A DNA stretch of 64,000 bases from the NCBI RefSeq assembly GCF_914767665.1, contig NC_059501.1:70220798-70284797 (forward strand). Reading direction: 5' to 3'. The stretch is from Harmonia axyridis (lineage: Eukaryota; Arthropoda; Insecta; Coleoptera; Coccinellidae). Shown here one piece after another: positions 26,301-41,300 of this stretch. The notes under the pieces were generated by a model. That model had not been told where the DNA came from. It did no database searches and saw nothing but the letters and a program-made list of their open reading frames with translations. A program made the position numbers and the translations under genes. Every line of letters starts with the position of its first letter. Positions within the stretch are counted from its first letter, which is position 1.

Positions 26301-29300
26301 AGTTTTCTGTTGCGTATTTCCCTGAGCAAATAAAATTTATGAAATAACATTCTTATTTTCCCACACAAAGAACTGACATGATTGTTCCATTTTAGATGTT
26401 GATCAACAACTACTCCCAAATATCTCACGCCCTCTCTCTTCTCTATGTGAGTACAATCCTGGCAATACCCCAATACGTGGCATTCTTCTGAGTGAACATT
26501 AAGTTTGTCGAATGTATGTTGGTCCGAAATTGATGCAGAAAATGCGACAAAATATGTTTTGGAAGTATTCAGATCCAATAGGCCTCCATTCAGCCATGCA
26601 ATCATGAGCTCTATTTCCCTACTAGCATTCCTACGAATATCCAGCCAGTTCCCACCCTGAAAAATTAAAACCGTGTCATCAGCGAAAGAGAGAACTCTAC
26701 AATCCTTTACTGCGGTATGAATTTCATTGATGTAAATGAGAAAAAGGACTGGACCAAGAACTGTGCCCTGTGGTACACCGGTATCAACTGTCAAATAGGT
26801 ACTATAGGAGTTATTGACTTTTGTTCTTTGTTTTCTATTAGTTAGATAATTTTTTATTAGATGTAATGCGTTGCCCCTGATTCCGATGCGTTCCATTCTC
26901 TCTAGGAATATATCATGAGATACAGTGTCAAATGATTTTCTAAGATCTAAGAAAACAGCTAAAGTTTTGTTTCCGTTGTGCCAGTTGTTATGGATTTCCC
27001 TTATAAGTTCGAATACTGCATCCTCTGTTCCTTTATCTTTTCTGAACCCAAACTGATTCGGACTGAACAGTTTGTTCTTTTCAAGATAAAATAAAGCATC
27101 TTCGAATAATTCTCTACCATAAATTCATCAGTTGCTTTCAGCATTGGTTATTGAAAAGTTTGTTTTCCACTCTCTGAAAGAAACAATTTCATAAAATGAG
27201 TTTACCAATTGAAGATTGTGTGCGAATAGTGGCACTCATTGAAAATGGGCTGAGCCAGAGATCTGTTGCTAGAGGAATGTTAGCCTATCTACAGTCCAAA
27301 AAATATTGACAAGGCAATACAAGCTTGAAATTGTCCTTTCTTATCCTAAGAAAATATTTCATTTCGATGGAACTGTAGTTTTGAAATCATCAGAAAAACA
27401 AAATTTCGAACGGCCTTGTTCACTAAAACTTTTCTCATGTTTTGGCCCAGTAACTACCCTAACCTCGGCTTTTGAGATCCGAAAGTAACCTGAAATTTTA
27501 AAGTTTCTTGTTCTTTCGGTTCGAGAATTATAGTGTTTACGATTCCAAAAGTGAACACAATACCTTCACTTCCTTCGGTAGACTCCGATCAAAATACTTT
27601 TTTGCTGATAGGTTTTTTTCTTTTTATACAATAAAAAAATAGCTCATAATGTTCAACATATTAGCCCCTTCACACTGAATCAAGCAACCAATTTCAAAGA
27701 CTATTTTCTTGTATGCTCAGGAAACTTAAGAAACTTTCATTTTTCAGAGATCGTCATGGCTCAACAGAGCTGCTGTGGCATGGTCGACATCCTCGAGTTG
27801 GTTCGATTCTCTACGATACCCAATTAGACTTTGTAGATTTCGTCCTACTTTTTCGTTCGTTCAGGTATTTCAAAAAAGAAAATTCAAGTGAATATTGTTT
27901 GTTGATTTCATTTTTTTGTTTTCAGTTTACTTATACGAAAGGATCTACGGGATCTATTCGAAAAATTAGCAATATCTTATCGAAGCATGGCTGTGAATAT
28001 ATCCGCTCAAAAGGTGAACGGTGTTAAGAAAGCTGACCAAATAAAAAAACTCCAAAAATTAGGTGAGCATCTTAATAATGATGAGAATGAAAAGAGCATT
28101 GACATAAATGCTATAGGAATAGGATTTGCTCGATTGTTCAAATTCGTATTCTTATAATTTCATCCGAAAATGTTGACCTGAATTATATAATTCGCTTCCT
28201 AAATACTTCAAAGACATGCAGAATAATAAACAATTCAAGATGAAGTTAAGAAAGTTTTTGGCAGATAATAAAATTCAACTTTTCTATCAATTCTAGTCCT
28301 TGATCAAGAGATTCTTTTGAATTTCTATTATTTTTTTGTAATAATAAGAAAAGAAATTTGTAAAATTTTGCTCATATGGATGAATAAATTGAAATGAAAA
28401 AAAACTTCAATCTATTTTACAACCTACTTGATTGTGTCTTTAATTTTGAAGATATTCGAAAACTTAAATATCTCATTTAATCAATTAAGTGATAAATTCA
28501 TACTGCGTAATTCAGCTTGAAACCTCTATAAATATTGAGTACCTATTGTGAATAGATACTGCCGCACGCAGTATCGAGTATTTCTAGTTTCACTGATTTC
28601 GAGTATTACAGATAAGATCAAGTTTAGATGTACTACAACTCCTCAGTGATATGCCACGGAGACGTCAGATTTTGGGTGCAAAAGGATCTTATACGAGATA
28701 TCAGAATATGAATTTTTGCATCCTGATCTGAATGAACGTCCCCGGATTTTTGAACAAAAAACGCTGCAAACGGCCCACAAAAGGACGAAAAAATTTTGGG
28801 TTCAACCAATTCGGATCTAAAATTTCCCGCTAAATTCACCGTTTCCAGACTTTTGAACCATCCGGTATATGTTTGAAATAATCATTTCAAGTTTCGTGCA
28901 AAATTTTGGGTATCGACAAACAAATGTACTTGAGATATGTATTAGGTTATTAAAAACTTGAATTGAAAAATAAATAAACTTCTGATTATTTGCTTTCTCT
29001 TTTAAGATTACATAGATTACCACCGTTTTTTATGGAAAACTTCGTCATACATTCTGTGCATCTATGTTTAGAAATATATATCTGATAAAAAGACGACTTT
29101 TATTATAGGAAAGTGGTGATATAATAATGATATCAATGTGAACGCTTCTTCGTTTCATATTTATATGCCATCAATTTTTAACATTATATAGTTCTTTCGA
29201 CTCTAGTCTCATCATTATCTGATTACTTATTAAATATTAATTGAGTGGGGATAGACATTTAAATACGGGGTGATTCAGAAGTACTTTGACAAACTTCAGG

Positions 29301-32300
29301 AGATGATTCCGCACGATATTCTCATATGAATTGTCAAAAAAATATATGACGGAATTGCTTCGTTTCAAACAGGGAAATAGTCCAGGAAACTAAACAATTT
29401 TGACGTTTTAAGTTTATATCGATTAATAAGGGACATCCTGTACAATTCGATATAAGCAGGGTGTTTCAATTGCAGGGTGGCAATTCTAACAATTTTTGTA
29501 ATTTGGTTTGGTGGCTCTACTTGAGTATTTTTTTTTAATATCAAACGGTTTTCAATTTTTTATTGAAATATGGTCAATCCTAGTATAAAAGTGGAGGAAT
29601 TTTATTGTTTCGAATTTATTAAGAGTTATAGAGATAAATTTCATTTTGAAAAAGACACTGACGTGCCTACTATTTTCTTCGAAAATATGGAAGTTGATGC
29701 CATCACACACGCCACTGTTATGGCTGTAGACGTGGTATGCAACTTGAAATAATCACCTCAAAGTGGTTTCCATTTTTACAAAATCTCCTTCAAATATCTC
29801 AAGCCGTTTCAAAAATTTTGAGGAATTTGTTATTCATTTGGAATATATTGAACGCCCTGTATCTTGGAAACGAAGCATTTCAAGATAAAGGCCTGAAGGA
29901 ACTTTCCGAACCCGAATAACTCAGAGAATAATGTCCTGAATTTGTTCGCAAGATTTTCATGAAACACCCTGTGTATAACTTCGCTAACCTACTTCATATC
30001 AGAAAGAAACAAATTCATAATCAAAGCAAGTGCCAGAAATAGGGTAATTGAATGAGTTTGTGGAATTCTTTTGTTCATAAAAGTTAAATTGAAAATTCAA
30101 AAAATCATACTTAATTCATTGATAAGCGACTTACAAATTTCAGGTTTTATATTATTACGAAATAAATTTTTCAGCTATTTTTCCCTTTTTTTTAGGTACT
30201 TAACTAGATTGAAATTAAAGAAGGCGTTTAAAATAGGCCTGATTTTTTCAATTAATCATATGAGTATTTCCAGGTTTATTGACCAGAAACACAAAGGCTG
30301 AATTAGATGGCGTTGTTGTAAACTCCCAAAAAAAGGTATTCGACGCAATAGCAGCAGCTAGTATCTTCACGAATTGCGCTGGAATCGACACCAATAATTC
30401 TCAAGTGATAACTCTCTCGACATTTGCAAAATTTCTAGAGACCAGACAAATGGAAACATACACAGAAACGGAGGTCAAGGCATTGATCCGAGTAAGTAGC
30501 ATTATCATTATTGACCCCCAGTAAAATTGGCTTAATCATTCAATATGCATAAGTCAGCATTTCTTTATCAAGCCATATAATTTTTTTCATAATATTTATT
30601 ATATCCAAGAGACATGAGCCTGATGCAACGCTGAGATCACTAGACTGTTTGTCTTTCGAAGGATTCGCTAGATATCTGATGGACAAGAGCAATTATGCCT
30701 TCGTCAATGAGCAAGAAACTCCTAAAGAGGCGGATATGACGAGATCTCTGTCGACCTACTACATAGCCTCTTCTCATAATACCTACCTCACAGGTAATAA
30801 AAATTGATATATAAACTGACCTACCACTTCTACTCACTTATTTTAATTGTTCCATCAAGTATAGAGACACCTTGTATTTGCGGTACCTCAATAATTCTGT
30901 TTGAAACGTGCCAAAACACGCAATGATGCCAACAGCAAAAACCTTCAGCATAGATATTACATGAACACATCATCAATATAGTCAATAGATCAATAAAGAA
31001 AAATAAAAGTTGATTTTGATTTCTCGCAAATCAGTTGGTTAAAATATATTAAATTATTAACAAACACACTTGGCTTTTAGTTTCACTATTTTCAATTGAT
31101 GCGCTTTATATAGAGATCTATTGTTCAAAGTTTAAGAGAATTCACTTCCCAATACAATTTATACTTGAAAACCAGATGCTATGTCAGGAGTTACTTATCC
31201 TATTGAAGGCTCTGATGTTCCTCATCGCAGGATCCTTAATATAATTGCTAGAGTAGCAAATAAAGAAGTCGAATAAAGGCAAAAAAGAATTAACTCATTC
31301 AAGTCAAAAAAATTACAGTTTGGCTATGGTCTGTTGTTCTCAACCAATTTTAATGCCATGTTCTGTCACGTGGAGGGGGAGTTGCGGTGTTTCATCCAGG
31401 GGCCACTGAAGGAATCATCAGTATGACAACTTCCTAACTTAGTGATGCTCGACATATTCCTGACACGTCCATAACGTAGTAGTGTGCCCTAGGACGGTTG
31501 GGTTTGAATTTTAAGCGGTGCCGTTCTGCCGAGTATTTCGCACTGTGCAGAGCCATCTAACGGGCTACCAAAAAGTTAGCACATGACTATGTCATGTGCA
31601 GATACTCCAATTGAAGAAAAAGATATGTGACAGGAGAAGTTTAGAAAGAAGAAGTATAAACTAGCTTCAGACCATGAAGAAGTTCTCGAGTTAACTCTTC
31701 AGAACAGCCGCACATGGTCTTGTTAATTCCTAACCTTCATTAGGAGATAAACTTGAAGATGAAAAATCTTCAGCAGCAGAGAATAATAGAGATTAATGAA
31801 ATAATCTTCAATTATGAAACAAAAGCAGAGTATGTTTTCCTTTACCATTTTTCCTGAAATAATACTATGATTATAACGAAATAATGTTCAGTCAAAAATT
31901 GTTTTCGAAAATTGATCTAGTATACTGCAAAATCAAAAGTAACATTTACTGAAGATGATTGCCGTTATAAAAAATACAAGTTATTGTAACATAAAACTTG
32001 CGAGTATCCTCAAACTCTTAAACATAGTAATCTATATATTGAGATATGAAACGATGTGCAACTGAACCAATACGTAAAGCTGAATCCTCATTTCAATGAT
32101 AGCATCCCTATAGTTCATCGTTCTGTTCGTTGAACTATTTTTTGTCATCTGCTTTTTGACATGAAAAAAAGATTATTCCGCTGAACCTTTCATATCTTAC
32201 GTTGCGAACTGTTCATTCTGATCAGTTGATTTTTGACATAAAAAACTACTGAAATAATAACCAAACATTCAAAGATCAAAAAGCAATGTCTAATTTTTCT

Positions 32301-35300
32301 TCGCTCTATCTGTTCTTGTTTATTCTCAAAACATATTGTACCCTAGGCCACCAACTGAAAGGAGAATCTTCCGTCGAGCTTTACAGTCAGGTTTTACTGA
32401 CAGGCTGCAGATGTGTTGAGCTAGATTGTTGGGATGGTGAAGATGGTTTTCCGATGATATACCACGGCCACACCTTTACCACCAAGATACCATTCAGCTC
32501 TGTGGTGGAAAGCATAGACCGGAATGCTTTCGTCATGTCTAAATACCCTGTGATACTGTCTATAGAGAACCATTGCTCGATACAGCAACAGACCAGAATG
32601 GCGCACATATTTCAGGTGAGTTCAAGGATTGATATCACTCAGTATATTGTGTAAAAATAGTTAGTTTAAATCTAAAAGAATAACGTGTTCAATCCTTGTT
32701 CTATGAAGTAAAGGCAGGCAATATCTGAAGCTTAGAATTTTGAAGGCTATTGGGTAACAAAAATAAGTCCAGCTTTTTATTTCTATTTTCATAATATTAA
32801 ATTTTTTTTTATTTTTTTTTTACTATCAATTTCGATTCAGCTCAGCTAACTTCAAACTATCGAATAAGAGTTCTCCTTTATTCACACACCAATGATAATT
32901 TTCAAGTTATAAATCGTATTTATTCAAGTAATTTCATCAGGATTAGAAGGAACTAAGAGAAACTCAGCCAATATTTGGCTGCACCTCCATTTCAGGGATT
33001 ATGGTGTTTCATTCCTGAAGTAAGTAAGGGTACTCAATGATCCCTACCTTATACACCTCGTTACCTTCGAAGTTAAGATATAGGTTCAAGAGTTACTCGA
33101 ATATTAACCTAGTTTTTCTCATATTTAGTGTCATTATATTGTTAAAGACCGTGGTGTAACCAGTTTTTCATCTAAACTTTTGCCTACAGCTGCGGCAAAT
33201 ATGTTTAGAGGTTTCTCAATTGCATATTGTAATAAGTGTCATTATTCTGAATATTATGGGTTTCTTTCAGAGGATCTTTGGAGAGAAATTAGTCACAAAT
33301 TTCCTGTTCGATTCCGATTACAGTGACGAACCATCATTGCCTTCGCCAGAGCAACTGAAAAATAGGATTCTGATAAAGAATAAAAAACTAACGATGGAAG
33401 TTTCAGCACCCATGAGTTTTTCAGCGGCTTCATCAACACCAATGAGGTCAGTAACAACACCAATTAGCGGTAACTGTAAGATTATTACCTCTAGATGACC
33501 AGTGCACTACATTGTCACTACCAAATTCAGCACCAATAACAATTTTCGGACAGATTAACACCACAGTGAACGTTGCTTCGTTATTATCCTATCCAAGAGA
33601 GAAATGTACCATCACTCAAAGTGTCTGATATCGACTTTGATTTGAATATATCGATTACTTTATTCTCTTTATGAATAATTCCGTTGGTGAGTTCAAACAA
33701 ACTTGGTCAAAGAGACTGCTGGCTTTCCAGACTAATTCTAATGATGTCCAAAAATACTGGGCAATCTACTGGTTAAATTTCGTTAGAAATAATTCTTACT
33801 TTTTTATGTATCGGGTGTCCCAAATTCGTTGTCTACTGAGGGGATCTAAGAATTCCTTTGAGCTAAAAAAATTGAGAGAATTAATTTGGCGAAAAGCGCA
33901 ACCTTCTAAATTCAACTGTTTTCGAGCTATAACCGAAAATTGGAAGATGGCGTAAAATGAAAAGTTCTCACAACTTCTTTATTACTGGTACTATCCACAT
34001 GAAATAAAAACATTCTAGAGTCACTTTTTACAGTAGAATTCATTGGTGTAATTATTTGTTATTTATTGCTGTTAATTTTATTTTTCAATAAGACTGTGTC
34101 CTGTTGTTTGTTGTTTTCCTCCAAGTGTTCATCTTTTAACACTTTTTCTCCGTACTGATGAGGGCTGAAAGCCCGAAACAATTGTCTACGGTTAGCACGG
34201 ATGTCTTTCATTCTTTTCTTTGTTTTTTTAATAATTCCCTCGTTATCAATTACATTTTTTTGTTGTTCATTGACAGTCAAAAATCGATGAAAACCATGGT
34301 CAATTTAGCTAACTGCGCTTCCAACTGCTTGAGTACCCTGCTTATTCTCCTGACTTGGACCCTGTAAATAGCATAGACGAATATTTCTACAGAGAAGGTA
34401 TTGAAAAGGTAGAGGAGCACATGTATCACTCTTGAAGGTGGACGAATGTGGACAACTAAATTTTTCGAATTTTCAAGAAAAATGTGTTTTTACTGGCAAT
34501 GCCGAAAACTTATTGAGTAAAGTGTTATGACAATAGTAAAAAACCATTATTAATTTTCAGTAAAAATATTCGATTTACGCTATTTCCTATTTCACAATTT
34601 TTTCGTCATACCATGGTTTTTTTTTGTGAGTCTTGCCGAATCAGTATTCAGTAATATTAATTATCTTCCATCGGAGCAATTCATGTTTTCAATTTTATAA
34701 TTGGCAAATTTGGCAACCATATCCGCGCAATCAATTTTGTGGAAATAAAGTTATTTAACGTTAAATCAATATCCATCGCATTAATTTTCGTGGTGTTTTA
34801 ACGCAAATTCAAAACAGATATCCGCAATCAAATCGAATAGGATAGGCTAAATCAATTCTGGAAAACTGGTCAATAATTAATGAAAATGAATAACTTAATC
34901 GAACTGACATAAATGTAATTAACGGGATTATCTACTTATCTCCATCACTCCATCAAATCCAATCGATAACATCGAAAATAGTCAAGTAGCTTAGAACTCA
35001 AAAGTAATGGAATTTTTACTGATTCCATTCTCATATACATAACCTGTCGTTGATTTCAAAATTGTCTGTAAGACGGCAAACCGGACATTTTGCCGGGGCG
35101 CCAAATTGTAGGGGCACAAAGTCAGTTGAAAACAAGACATACTTCTTAAAGAAAGTGTTTTCTTAGTAGTAAAATAATAAAATTCTCAAGAGCCGATTTG
35201 AAAAAGGCGATTCCATACGAAATTGAAAAGATGCCTGAAAAGAATAATGCAGATCCAATCGATAACATCGAAAATAGTCAAGTAGCTTAGAACTCAAAAG

Positions 35301-38300
35301 TAATGGAATTTTCACTGATTCCATTCTCAAATACATAGTCTGTCGTTGATTTCAAAATTGTCTGTAAGACTTCAAGACCGGCAAACCGGACATTTTGCCG
35401 CGGCGCCAAATTGTAGGGGCACAAAGTCAGTTGAAAACAAGACATACTTTTTAACAAAAGTGTTTTCTTAGTAGTAAAATAATAAAATTCTCAAGAGCCA
35501 ATTTGAAAAAGACGATTTCATACGAAATTGAAAAGATGGCTAAAAAAATAATGAAGGCTTTTTCAAAGAAAATTCAAATAAATAAGGCAAAGCAGGGTGG
35601 CGAAATTTTATTTTGCCATGGCGACCCTGTAAGGCTTCCTTACAGTGGCGTGTTCACCATGAAAACTAGGGAATCCCATAGCTTCTTTGGACAATTCGAA
35701 GATTGAATGCATTTAAAATGAAAGTAAGGATAATATCATCCATATCCACTTGTTCCATACTTCTTCTGTTCCTTTCTACGATTCGACGTGACGCGAGCAA
35801 ACGCAAACCCGAGAATGGGTTTAGAAACTTTTTCCGACAGTGAAAAACACTCTGTAGGATTTTTCTTGGTTGCGCCAACTGTGCAAGATGCACAGGGACA
35901 AAGACAAGGCAATTAAAAAATTCCATATTAGGAATATCGTCGAAGCTGCCGCTGTCAGGGATAACACCGAAGCATCAGTATATAACCAATATACATTGCC
36001 CAAACTTTATGCAAAGTTGCACTACTATGTGTCTTGCGCCATCCTCAGCAAAGTAGTAAGAAATAGGTCTAAGAAAGATAGGAGGATCAGAACACCCCCA
36101 CAGAGGAACTTCCCTGATAGAGACCAGAGGACCCAACCTCAGAGGAAATGAGCATTTTTCTGTATTGAATTGATACAGAATTCATCTGAACGACTTGGTG
36201 TAATATTTCGAGATAAAAATATTATACATAGGCGTACAACTTTGCTTCCGTCGTTTTTTTCCGAAATTCAAGGCTTTATTGTAAAAAACCTGTTCAAATT
36301 TTTTTTTTGAACAGTTTTTCTAAACAGAAAAACAGCCTCAAAGGTACGACACATTTTCCCGAACTAACGTTGCAAAAATCATTGAATTTGATAACAACCA
36401 CACAATGGAAATGAGAGTTGAACCCATTTTAATGATTTTTTTATCGATATTTCAAAAATGATGTATTTGAATAATTGCAAATACTTCAATTATATAAAAA
36501 AATAATGAAAAACGAGTGAATTTTTTGTATATTCCAGACTTTCTTGATGTGGGCTAGTCGGTTTTCACCAGACGTTTCGCTTATAACTACAATAGGCATC
36601 TTGGTCGTAGAACGCTAGAATCCTCCGCATTTCGGAGAAACCTGAGGGAAAAAAGCGACTAGATCACGGTTAGAAAGCCTATAATTTTCTTACGCTTATC
36701 AGAAAATTTCACACGATTTCAATCAATTGCACATTTCGGATCTTTTACAGGTAACCAAGCGTTCGAATTGAATTTTGATTATTCATCTCTAATAATGAAT
36801 CTTTGAAAGCGTTCGAGGAAAAAACTTCAATTTCCCCCTTCATGACTCAAGATTTTTTGTGTTGAAAGAGGAAATAAAGTGAATTATATAATGTAAAATT
36901 CGCAGTGTTTTTCTTCTAGTCATACTAAGCGCAATTTGACCATGTTTGTATCTGAACGAACCTAATGCATATTGGTAATTAAATTTTTTCAATATATCTC
37001 AATTTTTTCGACACAATGATGGTACATTTAGTTCTCGTTCCCTTTTCAGAATATGAATAGTTCATAGAAAGAATATCCATTCGAATTCATTAATCCAAAA
37101 GTATTTAGTTATTTCATATATTTCAAAATTCATCCCGGGTAATTTTATCACAAGAAATATCAGAATATCATTGAAAATATTAAAAATTTCTTCAGAAGTT
37201 AAGGATTCGTGAGAAATTTAAAATAATTATATTATTCCATTTCGATCAAACGGTTGTGATCAATTCTTTTTTTTCAATATCATCCGAATCCCGAAGTTGT
37301 AAATAATTCATTTGCCATGATTGAAAATAGAGCTGAGAACCATTATTTCATCCCTTTTCCAATCCATTCCTCCCATATCCTCTGTTGTAAGCCGATAAAT
37401 TTACGAGAACTGTTAAAGTTTTGAAATCAATTTCAATAGTATTAACCTCTTCTTGAATGGAAGTGTCAACTGATTGAGCAACTATCCAGCAGATTCGCAA
37501 AATATAGTTCCAGAATAAAGAATACGGAAGTGAAAATATTTTTGAGTTAAATATTTAATTTGGAATCTAAAATCAAAAAATTCATTCCCAAACTGTCTGT
37601 TGAACAGTCCGGCCATGAAAGGCTCCAGCATTAGATGCATGTCTATTGATTTGTTATGATTTTATGTTTGAAAATTTGAAACAACACTTATTTGAAGTAC
37701 TGTATGGTCTACAGAGTGATAAATCAACATTTCTCAAAATTGTCCAACTATATCATCTCAACTATTATATCAGGTATATTCCACTTAGGTCTAATAACAT
37801 TTCAAATGCTTAACCGAATATGCAGCAATAATATCAAAGTGCCGTTTGGCTCCTGCCCACATGAAAATTTTTGATCAAAGAACTTTTCATTTTGACAAAA
37901 ATGGTTGAAAGAAAGTGTATCAAAATTTCTATCACCAAAGAAAACATCAAACCTCAAATATCGAGATAATAACTAATCAAATATGAGATTGTGACCCTAA
38001 GTAGATTTTTCGTCATGGTAATTTCAAATTGCCAATGGAGGAGAGAGACTTGACTATCAGATTAATCCGCAATAGCCCGTATACTCGAAAACCGCGAGGT
38101 AAATCGAAGGTTTGGAAGTTTTCCTGGGGCTTCGAGACGATTTCGAGGGGGGTCTTATTCTTGTAATTTTTGCTCTAGAGTCTAGATGGTCCCGTTAAGG
38201 CTGTGATTTTATATACCTACATACCTGGATTCTTATCGGAAAGGCTATATCTATCATATATAAGAGTTATTAGACAGATTCCTCGCAACCACCAAATCAT

Positions 38301-41300
38301 TGAGTGATTTTCATAAAGCTCATAAATAGATATTCCGAATTCGCATAAATATTTCCCAAAAAAAAGCATCTAATAAGTAAAAGGCTGTCAAAACACGTCA
38401 TGCGTATAAACAAGCAAGTGACATATGAAATTACGAAGGCGTAGGTTTTCATTATTCCATCGAAATCACTCACTAGGTATTAGAATACTCTTACACTTAT
38501 CAGAATTTTTAAGCATACTTGACAGAATTTTTTTTTCAAATTAATATGATTCTTAAAATATAATCTATGAAGGATGTCAATGATTAAGATAATATTTTCA
38601 TCTAACCAAATAGCTTATCTAAGATGCGTTATAATATAATCATTGAAAATAAAATACTTCAAATATATAAAAAAAAATCTTTGAACAAAAACAAAGAAAT
38701 TTTCTGAATATTTTTTATAGCTTACATTACATTCGCTTATTGCCAGTATCAAAATCTCTCTGAATTTTCTTTCATATCAGAAATGTTCACTCTGATTTTT
38801 TTTTTATTTATTTTCGTATCTAATAATCTCAAGGCAGAAAATTCAGTTTCCCAAAAACAGACATTCAAAAAGCCAAGAGAAGCACATACGTTTTTGCTCT
38901 TATATTGATGTAGTCGTAGTTCAGTCTTGAAGTATGTTAAAAAAATTGTTTATACTTGTAAGGTTCTTATTATAGATTTGTCAGCCGGCGCGACGTCACA
39001 GAATAACTGCTAAGGGGATATTGGATTGATTGATTCGCATGACTGGAATAGGCTTCTCATTGTTCACTACTCCAAATTGGTGTAACCTATCCATTGGGCT
39101 GTTCGTATGCTTTATCTGCTTCATATCCCCCTTAGCAGCTTGTTGGACCGAATATAAATATAAAAAGAGTATGTTATCGAATAAGTTTAAAATCCAGTTG
39201 CATCCTGTTGACACTTCCAATATTACTGAGTACATATGACAGAGAAGTTTTGATTCGGAATTGAGAAATATCTCGTAAATTTTTCGGTACACAATTTGGC
39301 GTTGTGAAGTCTGAACGCTTATCCCTTTAGTGGAACGTTTGCCGTGTTAGCAAAGACTAGAAGTATGGAAAAATTTTGACTGATTATTCCAGACCTGGTT
39401 CTGGAATGCGACATTCAGTGCCTGGCCGTACGAGTTCAATAATTAGTAACACGAGTAGCAGCTCATTTAATGATGATTTCAGTGACGATGAGTACGACGA
39501 CGATGACGATGAAGATAATGTTGATGGTAAGTAATACATTTAATGCCTCCTAAAGGCTAACCATCATTATAAGAGCAACTTTTTTCTTTTAATGAATAGG
39601 AAACACCCTTAAAATGTTGAGGGGACTCCTTTTCATTAGTGCTCCAAAAATACTGTTACAATAATCCGATTCTCACATTTTGATTAAGATTGGCTATGAG
39701 CCACATTTAGGCTTCAATCATTCCATTATTTTCCAACTAATTTTCAAATTTCAGTTAAATTCGAAAGGTATTTTTTCAATTTTTGAGAAAACAAAATTTT
39801 TATGGGCACAACTCTGGAACCATTGAGAAAATGTTTGCCAATTAATGATTATACATGTTGATTCATTGCCTTATATTTGAAGGGTCTATCTCTCTTTTTA
39901 ATCAAAAAACAAAGTGTTTTATTGATTTTGTCAATTTCTTCAATTACCCATAACTTTCGAACCACCCGATATATTTTCATGATATTTGGTCCGTTTATTC
40001 TCTGCGACATACACTTCATACAGAATGAATTTGTTCTTCAGTTCCTGCCGAGGAGAAAGTGATACATAAGATTCAACCCCTAAAAAATACCCTGTATATC
40101 AAATTTGTTTAATGTGATAAGATATTCAAATAAAGGAGAAAAAACTAAAGGGAGCAAGATTTTCCTCGAACTTCCTCATGCTATTTCAATAGCCAATAAA
40201 TCTAGTCAAACCTGAATATTCAGACAACACAGTAACCAAAATTTAATGATTTCAATTAGTGATATCACCACTGAAAACGATAATATCGAGGATTAAAATT
40301 ATTTATCGAATGTCTAAATTGAAAATAAACAATAAAATGAGTTCAAAAAATATAACAACTTAATGAAAAACCTTAATGCTATAAAAAAGCCTTTGATACA
40401 GAGAAAAAAAAGTTTCACAACAACTGCCCAAAATAGATACCATTCTACTCAACGCATATCTGTGCTCATTTAATTAGACAAGTTATTGATTTTCTTATCA
40501 TTTATTGATTATTTTTCAATTGCCGCAAGCGTCATAGATTCTCTGAAGAAGTTCTATCGTTTATTCGTGTCAAGTAAACTCCTGATTTTAAAGAACCAGA
40601 AACAAATTAATTGATAAGATTCAAGTAGGGGCTCCTTGCAGGCCAGTTATGAGGTCCCCCCTACCTATCCAAAGATTTAGAAAATTTTCGTTAAAAAAAT
40701 TCGTCACAATGGCCTTGAAATGAAGGGAAGCCCCATCGTGTTGAAAATGCATGCCTCCGACATCAACAGCTGCATCAAGCAAAACAGGTGAAATATTTAA
40801 AAAAAAATCGAAATAATCTTCACCAGTTAAAAAAGGTGGTAACACATAAGGACCAACCAATTATATTATTACAAACACCACACAACTGTATTGGAAATAG
40901 GCGTGTTTTGTAGCAAAGGATTTGGTTCGGCGCAGACGTAATTTTTTTAAATTATTAATACCATCTCTGATGATTTGTTCTTCATCACTAAATAAACATC
41001 TGTATGAAATTATTTGCATCCGCAATATCGCCTTACTCTAACTTCTGAACTTTTTCTAATATTACTAGGTTCATTGAGTATTATAATCGCATGCGAAAGC
41101 TCAACCTTTCTCCCTTTGGTTTTTTCTCTTTCATTCGAATATCTTATCAATTTCAAGAAATTTTGATTTACAGACTGTTTTTGTTGAATTGAATCTTATT
41201 TATCAATATTTCCTAGGCCGTACCTGAAAAAAAAATCAGTTGCTATGTCTGTATGAAGTATTTGTTGCAGAGTATAAACGTACCAAATATCATGAAAATA

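Noticed and set aside
34059..34280. 73-codon minus frame over the hammerhead region
   Set aside because: Lys/Asn/Gln-rich translation of AT-rich DNA; the plus-strand RNA motif is the better explanation.
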